A DNA stretch of 64,000 nucleotides, taken from NCBI GenBank assembly GCA_964484265.1, contig CAZAFH010000017.1:22612-86611 (forward strand). Reading direction: 5' to 3'. Each line of letters starts with the position of its first letter. Within the stretch, counting starts at the first letter, position 1. Below the pieces are notes generated by a model. It had not been told where the DNA came from. It saw only the letters and a program-made list of their open reading frames with translations, and did no database searches. Origin of the DNA: SIAQ01 sp964484265 (GTDB taxonomy: Bacteria; Planctomycetota; Planctomycetia; Gemmatales; Gemmataceae). Both the position numbers and the translations under genes were made by a program. Below, in pieces: positions 60,444-64,000 of the stretch.

Positions 60444-61133
60444 ATGACAACCGCCCGCCGCCCGTTGATCCCGCTCTGGGCGAAGTTGCCCTATACCGCA
60501 TTCATGGCGATGCTGATTCCGGTTTACCTGAAGAATTATGGCCCGACCAATTTCCTTTACTTCTGCGATGTCGTCGCGGTCTTGACAGTAATCGCGATCT
60601 GGCTGGAAAGCCCGCTGCTCTTATCCGCGGCTTTAATCGGCGCGTTCTTGCCACAGATGGTGTGGGTGGTCGATTTCTGTTTCGAGGCGGTTGGCCTGCA
60701 CCTGACGGGCATGACAGGCTACATGTTCGACCGCCAGAAGCCGTTCTTCCTGCGGTTTCTGTCGTTCTTTCACTTTTGGCTGCCGTTCTACCTTGTATAC
60801 GCGGTCTGGTGCGTGGGCTATGATCGGCGGGCACTGGTTTTGTGGTCGGTCGTCATGTGGGTGCTGCTGACGGTGTGCTACGTCTGGATGCCGCCCGCGA
60901 GTCCGAGTGTCGATCCGGCGACGGGCGAGCGGACGCGCGATCCGAATATGCCGGTGAATATCAATTATGTCTTTAACCCCGGCAGCGACGAGAAGCCGCA
61001 AGAATGGATGGATGGCGACGTCTACTTCGCGCTGTATATGAGCATCCTGATCGTCGGCATCTATCTGCCGACGCATTTTGTGTGCATGAAATTCATGCCC
61101 AAGCCGCGTTCGCATTTTCCACAGGCCGTATAG
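60444..61133 (+). CDS. Membrane protein with five to six predicted helices
   Basis: A 229-residue protein. Hydrophobic helices at about 13-29, 35-53 (FLYFCDVVAVLTVIAIWL), 57-80, 100-121 (FLRFLSFFHFWLPFYLVYAV), 127-144 and 195-213; extended loop TGERTRDPNMPVNINYVFN. Not a transporter of known family. The gene is typical of planctomycete membrane-associated proteins I have no function for. AAGGAAATACC precedes ATG 60444. The stop codon TAG is inside the hairpin repeat at 61127-61164. Confidence 0.7.
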   Translation: MTTARRPLIPLWAKLPYTAFMAMLIPVYLKNYGPTNFLYFCDVVAVLTVIAIWLESPLLLSAALIGAFLPQMVWVVDFCFEAVGLHLTGMTGYMFDRQKPFFLRFLSFFHFWLPFYLVYAVWCVGYDRRALVLWSVVMWVLLTVCYVWMPPASPSVDPATGERTRDPNMPVNINYVFNPGSDEKPQEWMDGDVYFALYMSILIVGIYLPTHFVCMKFMPKPRSHFPQAV

Positions 61134-61164
61134 CGTTCGCGCGGCGAGGCGCGAACGCTATACG
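61127..61164. repeat. Perfect hairpin CGTATAGCGTTCGCGC / GCGCGAACGCTATACG
   Basis: A 16-base perfect stem with a 6-base loop that starts before the stop codon of the membrane protein gene and so supplies the stop. Same group as 60330-60387 and 16647-16697. It lies between two convergent genes and has no T-tract. Confidence 0.88.
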
Positions 61165-61174
61165 AATGCAGGGA

Positions 61175-62185
61175 TCACACCGGCCGCCCTTCGATGACAC
61201 TGACCTCCGTCGGCGTGGGCACGACGCGCGTCAGTTCGAAGCCTGCCTTGGCGTACATTTCGCGGTATTCGGCTTCGGTGCGTTCTCGGCCGCCGGGGAT
61301 GACCATCATGTTGAGGTCGAGCCATTTCGCCATTTGCGGCTCGTTGCGCGGCTTGACGACCATTTCGATGACGAGCAATTTGCCGGTCTTCGGAATTACC
61401 TTGCGAATATGCGTGAGGATGGTGTGGCATTGCTCATCGGTCCAGTCGTGGATGATGTGCCGCATCTGGTAAGCGTCGCCGCCGGGCGGCGCGGACTCGA
61501 AGAAACTCCCTGCCACGGTTTGGCAGCGTGAAGCCAGACCGGCGTCGGCGAGGCTTTTCTTGGCACGCTCTACGACATTGGGCAGATCGTAAAGAATGCC
61601 TTTCATCGTCGGATTGTGTTTGAGGACCGCAGAGATCACCGTGCCGTTGCCTCCGCCGACATCGACGAGCGTGTTAATGCCGGTGTAATCGTAGGCCTGG
61701 ATCATCGCCTGCGTTTCGGGACCGTGGAAGCCCGTCATGGCGGCGTCGAAAATCTTGGCATCCTCAGGATGCTCCGCCAGCCATTCGAAGATCGGCTTGC
61801 CATAAATGTGATCGAAGCCCGGCATGCCGGTCTGCACGCTGTAGAGCAAATCGCCCCACGATCGATAGTGCTCGTCGCCCATCATTATCGCGACGGCTCG
61901 CTGCGAACCATGCACGTCGAGCAGGCATTCGGCCATGGGCGTCAGGCCGAATCGGCCATCGGCGCCTTCCTCGAAGATCTCGACGCTGGCGAGCGCACGC
62001 AGCAAGCGAAAGAGGGCTTGCGGCTGCGTGCCCGTGAGTTTCGCCAGCGCCTCCGCAGTCTGCGGACCATCTTTGACGTAGTCGGCGACCTTGAGCTTGG
62101 CGGCTACGTGGATCGCCATCGCCTTCCAGTAGCTCGTGATCATGCCAAGCAATTGCTGGCGAGGCGTAGGTTTCTGGTTCGACAT
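61175..62185 (-). CDS. SAM-dependent O-methyltransferase (methyltransferase family 2)
   Basis: A 336-residue enzyme with an N-terminal dimerisation winged helix (QQLLGMITSYWKAMAIHVAA, LKVADYVKDGPQTAEALAKL, LFRLLRALASVEIFEE) and a catalytic Rossmann domain: NTLVDVGGGNGTVISAVLKH (motif I, about 168-187), GILYDLPNVVERAK and the catalytic HIIHDWTDEQCHTIL (His and Asp/Glu pair), then KLLVIEMVVKPR. This is the caffeate/hydroxyindole O-methyltransferase-like family; in bacteria often in carotenoid or secondary metabolite routes. ATG 62185 with ATGGAGGTTGAAC is chosen over TTG 62191. Substrate unknown. Confidence 0.88.
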   Translation of the reverse strand: MSNQKPTPRQQLLGMITSYWKAMAIHVAAKLKVADYVKDGPQTAEALAKLTGTQPQALFRLLRALASVEIFEEGADGRFGLTPMAECLLDVHGSQRAVAIMMGDEHYRSWGDLLYSVQTGMPGFDHIYGKPIFEWLAEHPEDAKIFDAAMTGFHGPETQAMIQAYDYTGINTLVDVGGGNGTVISAVLKHNPTMKGILYDLPNVVERAKKSLADAGLASRCQTVAGSFFESAPPGGDAYQMRHIIHDWTDEQCHTILTHIRKVIPKTGKLLVIEMVVKPRNEPQMAKWLDLNMMVIPGGRERTEAEYREMYAKAGFELTRVVPTPTEVSVIEGRPV

Positions 62186-62312
62186 GTTCAACCTCCATGG
62201 ATGGAATTGACGGATCCGCTCACAAGAAACAGATTATGATTGGCTCGAACGAATGAGAAGGTGAAAGAAACCGTGATTACTGAAAGGATGAAGCGGACCA
62301 AGTCGATATATC

Positions 62313-62391
62313 GGCGACCCTGGCTGCATAAGCGGCAGGTTGAACAAACTGATGCTGAGTTCAACCTGCCGCTTATGCAGCCAGGCTCGCC
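62313..62391. repeat. Near-perfect 33-base inverted repeat CTGGCTGCATAAGCGGCAGG
   Basis: GGCGACCCTGGCTGCATAAG + CGGCAGGTTGAAC and GTTCAACCTGCCGCTTATGC + AGCCAGGCTCGCC, loop 13 bases, one mismatch in 33. On the minus strand it begins eight bases after the stop of the EF-hand gene and could act as its terminator or as a mobile hairpin element. Confidence 0.92.
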
Positions 62392-62398
62392 AAGTGTT

Positions 62399-62725
62399 TC
62401 ACGACTTGCTTTTTTCTTTGCGTTTGCTTTCGATGAAATCGCGGAACTGATCCAGCGTGACGCCCTTGCTTTCGGGGTCGATCTTGCTGAAGACGGTGGT
62501 GAGCTTTTCGCGGGCCATGTCTTTGTTTTTGAGATTATCCGCGAGCCTGAGAAACTCGTCCTTCGTGAGCTTGCCGTCCTTGTTGACGTCGAGTTTCTTG
62601 AAGAGAGTTTCGACCGCGATCTTGCCCTTTTTGACACCCTTGGCGCCGTCCTGCGCCACGATGGCGGAGTCGATCAAGAAAAGCGAGGCAGCCAAAATTG
62701 CCGCCAATCCGAGTAAACGCGTCAT
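62399..62725 (-). CDS. Secreted EF-hand protein
   Basis: A 108-residue exported protein with a signal peptide (TRLLGLAAILAASLFLIDSA). One clear EF-hand loop DVNKDGKLTKDE (about 46-57) with Asp at positions 1, 5 (D) and Glu at 12; a second segment DPESKGVTLDQF is a degenerate loop without the full set. Likely Ca2+-binding small periplasmic protein. ATG 62725 has CGAGGAATGGAC ahead; the first ATG at 62731 overlaps the ribosome binding site and is less likely. Confidence 0.85.
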   Translation of the reverse strand: MTRLLGLAAILAASLFLIDSAIVAQDGAKGVKKGKIAVETLFKKLDVNKDGKLTKDEFLRLADNLKNKDMAREKLTTVFSKIDPESKGVTLDQFRDFIESKRKEKSKS

Positions 62726-62867
62726 GTCCATTCCTCGTTGTCCGCCCGGCGCTTTGAGTGAAATGCGCCGACCGGAAAAGGCTAACCCCTGCTGAACGCA
62801 GCTTATTTCCCTACACTTTTAACAATATCGCAAGACCTACTCTCTGTCAAAAAAAGGATTGGCCAAC

Positions 62868-64000
62868 ATGCGCTCTCTTCTCTTCGCGATGGCAGCGGTA
62901 TCGCTCCTGCCGGCAATCGCGCCTCAACCCGCCCTGGCTCAAGCGGGAGACACGGAAAAGCCGTTCGCGGCTTTCAAAATGCAGGAATTGCCTAAAAAAT
63001 TGCAGGTCGGCTACGCCGTCATCGCCGCCGACGTCAATCGCGATGGCAAGCCGGACGTCGTCATCGTCGATACGACGCGCGTCATTTGGCTCGAGAATCC
63101 GACCTGGAAAGTTCACACAATCATCACGGGATTGACCAAGCCCGACAACGTCTGCATTGCCGGACACGACATTAATGGCGACGGCAAAATCGACTTCGCC
63201 CTCGGCGCCGACTGGAAGCCGTTCAACACCAAGTCAGGCGGTACGCTGCAATGGCTCAAGCACCCCGCCAAGCCTGGCGACAAGTGGACCGTGCATCCGA
63301 TCGACATGGAACCTGTCATCCACCGCATTCGCTTTGCCGACATCGATGGCAACGGCAAACCGGCGCTCATTTCCGTGCCGTTGATGGGCCGAGGCAGCAG
63401 CAAGGCGAACAACTGGGTTGACGGCGAACCGGTGCGCGTGACCGCTTACCGTATCCCGAAGGATCCCGTCAACGATCGCTGGCTGCCTGAAGTGCTCGAC
63501 GCCAGCTTGCACGCTTCCCACAATTTCCACCCGATCCCCGCCGCCAATCGTAAGGGCGAAGACATCCTCACCGCGAGCTATGAAGGCGTCAATCTGCTCA
63601 GCCTCGCCAACGGCAAATGGAAACGCACGCACCTCGGCGTGGGCAACCAGGACAACCTCAAAGGCAGCCGCGGCGCCAGCGAAATCAAGACCGGCAAGCT
63701 CAAGAACGGCAAACGCTTCATCGTCACCATCGAACCCTGGCATGGCAATCAGGTCGTCGTGTACACTGAACCCACCGCGGCGGGGAAACTATGGTCGCGC
63801 CATGTCATCGACGAACAGCTGCGCTGGGGCCACGCTATCAGCTGTGCCGACCTCGATTCCGATGGCTCCGACGAAATCGTCATCGGCGTGCGCGATGAAC
63901 CGTTCAAAACCGACAAGTTCACCCAGAGCCGAGGCGTGCGTGTTTATAAGGTGCAAGACGACATCGGCGCGAAATGGCAACGCCAAATCCTCGACAACGG
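62868..64000 (+). CDS. Secreted FG-GAP/VCBS-repeat protein (C-terminus beyond window)
   Basis: The frame opens at ATG 62868 (with AAAGGATTGGCCA ahead) and is still open at the window edge, 377 codons. A signal peptide (RSLLFAMAAVSLLPAIAPQP) precedes repeated calcium-binding-type propeller loops: AADVNRDGKPDVVIVD, GHDINGDGKIDFALGA, FADIDGNGKPALISVP and CADLDSDGSDEIVIGV, the FG-GAP/VCBS pattern of integrin-like propellers. Planctomycetes have many such exported propellers. It stands alone; partner and ligand unknown. Confidence 0.88.
   Translation, partial: MRSLLFAMAAVSLLPAIAPQPALAQAGDTEKPFAAFKMQELPKKLQVGYAVIAADVNRDGKPDVVIVDTTRVIWLENPTWKVHTIITGLTKPDNVCIAGHDINGDGKIDFALGADWKPFNTKSGGTLQWLKHPAKPGDKWTVHPIDMEPVIHRIRFADIDGNGKPALISVPLMGRGSSKANNWVDGEPVRVTAYRIPKDPVNDRWLPEVLDASLHASHNFHPIPAANRKGEDILTASYEGVNLLSLANGKWKRTHLGVGNQDNLKGSRGASEIKTGKLKNGKRFIVTIEPWHGNQVVVYTEPTAAGKLWSRHVIDEQLRWGHAISCADLDSDGSDEIVIGVRDEPFKTDKFTQSRGVRVYKVQDDIGAKWQRQILDN

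Overview
The window looks like chromosomal DNA of a planctomycete, most probably of the Gemmatales/Gemmataceae type. The evidence is a combination of families typical of that group: a DUF1559 prepilin-like protein (12.2 kb), a DUF1549/DUF1553 protein followed by a DUF1501 protein (45.5-49.4 kb), a TIGR03067 protein, DUF4058, secreted Gfo/Idh/MocA oxidoreductases, HEAT plus beta-propeller secreted proteins, WD40 and G8-domain proteins and many small lipoproteins. The DNA is GC-rich, and genes are mostly single or in very short operons. I found no rRNA, tRNA, CRISPR array, transposase, integrase or prophage.

Layout. 0-7 kb: end of a DUF3754 gene, a Ser/Thr kinase, bifunctional PutA (proline to glutamate), a secreted WD40 protein and a sugar-type oxidoreductase. 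7-12 kb: a kinase-like gene broken by an in-frame stop, a DUF1294 membrane protein, then rpmF-plsX-(VapD-like)-fabD, followed by a tightly coupled two-gene module (ribbon-helix-helix protein plus uncharacterised partner). 12-16 kb: DUF1559 prepilin-like protein, lipoprotein, and a large secreted G8/beta-helix protein resembling animal CEMIP/TMEM2. 16-21 kb: enoyl-CoA hydratase, AtuA C-terminal-like protein, AtuA, DUF4058 and an RlmI-type rRNA methyltransferase, all on the minus strand. 20.7-29.4 kb: secreted unknown, Tat-exported oxidoreductase, coaD, GH42-like protein, orphan ABC ATPase, Rrf2 regulator, glnA and a NUDIX-type protein.

29.4-34.8 kb holds three tandem paralogues (HEAT-like repeats plus six-bladed-type propeller strands), all minus strand. 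35-37 kb: Dabb protein and glgA. 37.2-45.3 kb is an accessory-looking run of small secreted, membrane, zinc-ribbon, TPR, PDZ and Tudor-like-repeat proteins, its first part visibly less GC-rich. 45.5-54.3 kb: the DUF1549/1553-DUF1501 pair, an M19 dipeptidase, a divergent compact copper amine oxidase, a membrane protein, and a thioredoxin-fold protein lacking the CXXC motif. 54.5-64 kb: small unknowns, a LolA-like lipoprotein, a degenerate receiver protein, a cupin/mannose-6-phosphate-isomerase-like protein and a xylose-isomerase-like TIM barrel around a four-helix-bundle (S23/IVP) gene, a membrane protein, an O-methyltransferase, an EF-hand protein and the start of an FG-GAP/VCBS propeller protein.

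The most striking feature outside the genes is the density of long inverted repeats: about twenty, belonging to several sequence families, sit almost exclusively between genes, sometimes touching stop codons or extending ORFs upstream of true starts. Only two sites look like classical T-tract terminators (21970-22000 and 49390-49437). Gene calls rest on motif recognition by eye; no database search was run.
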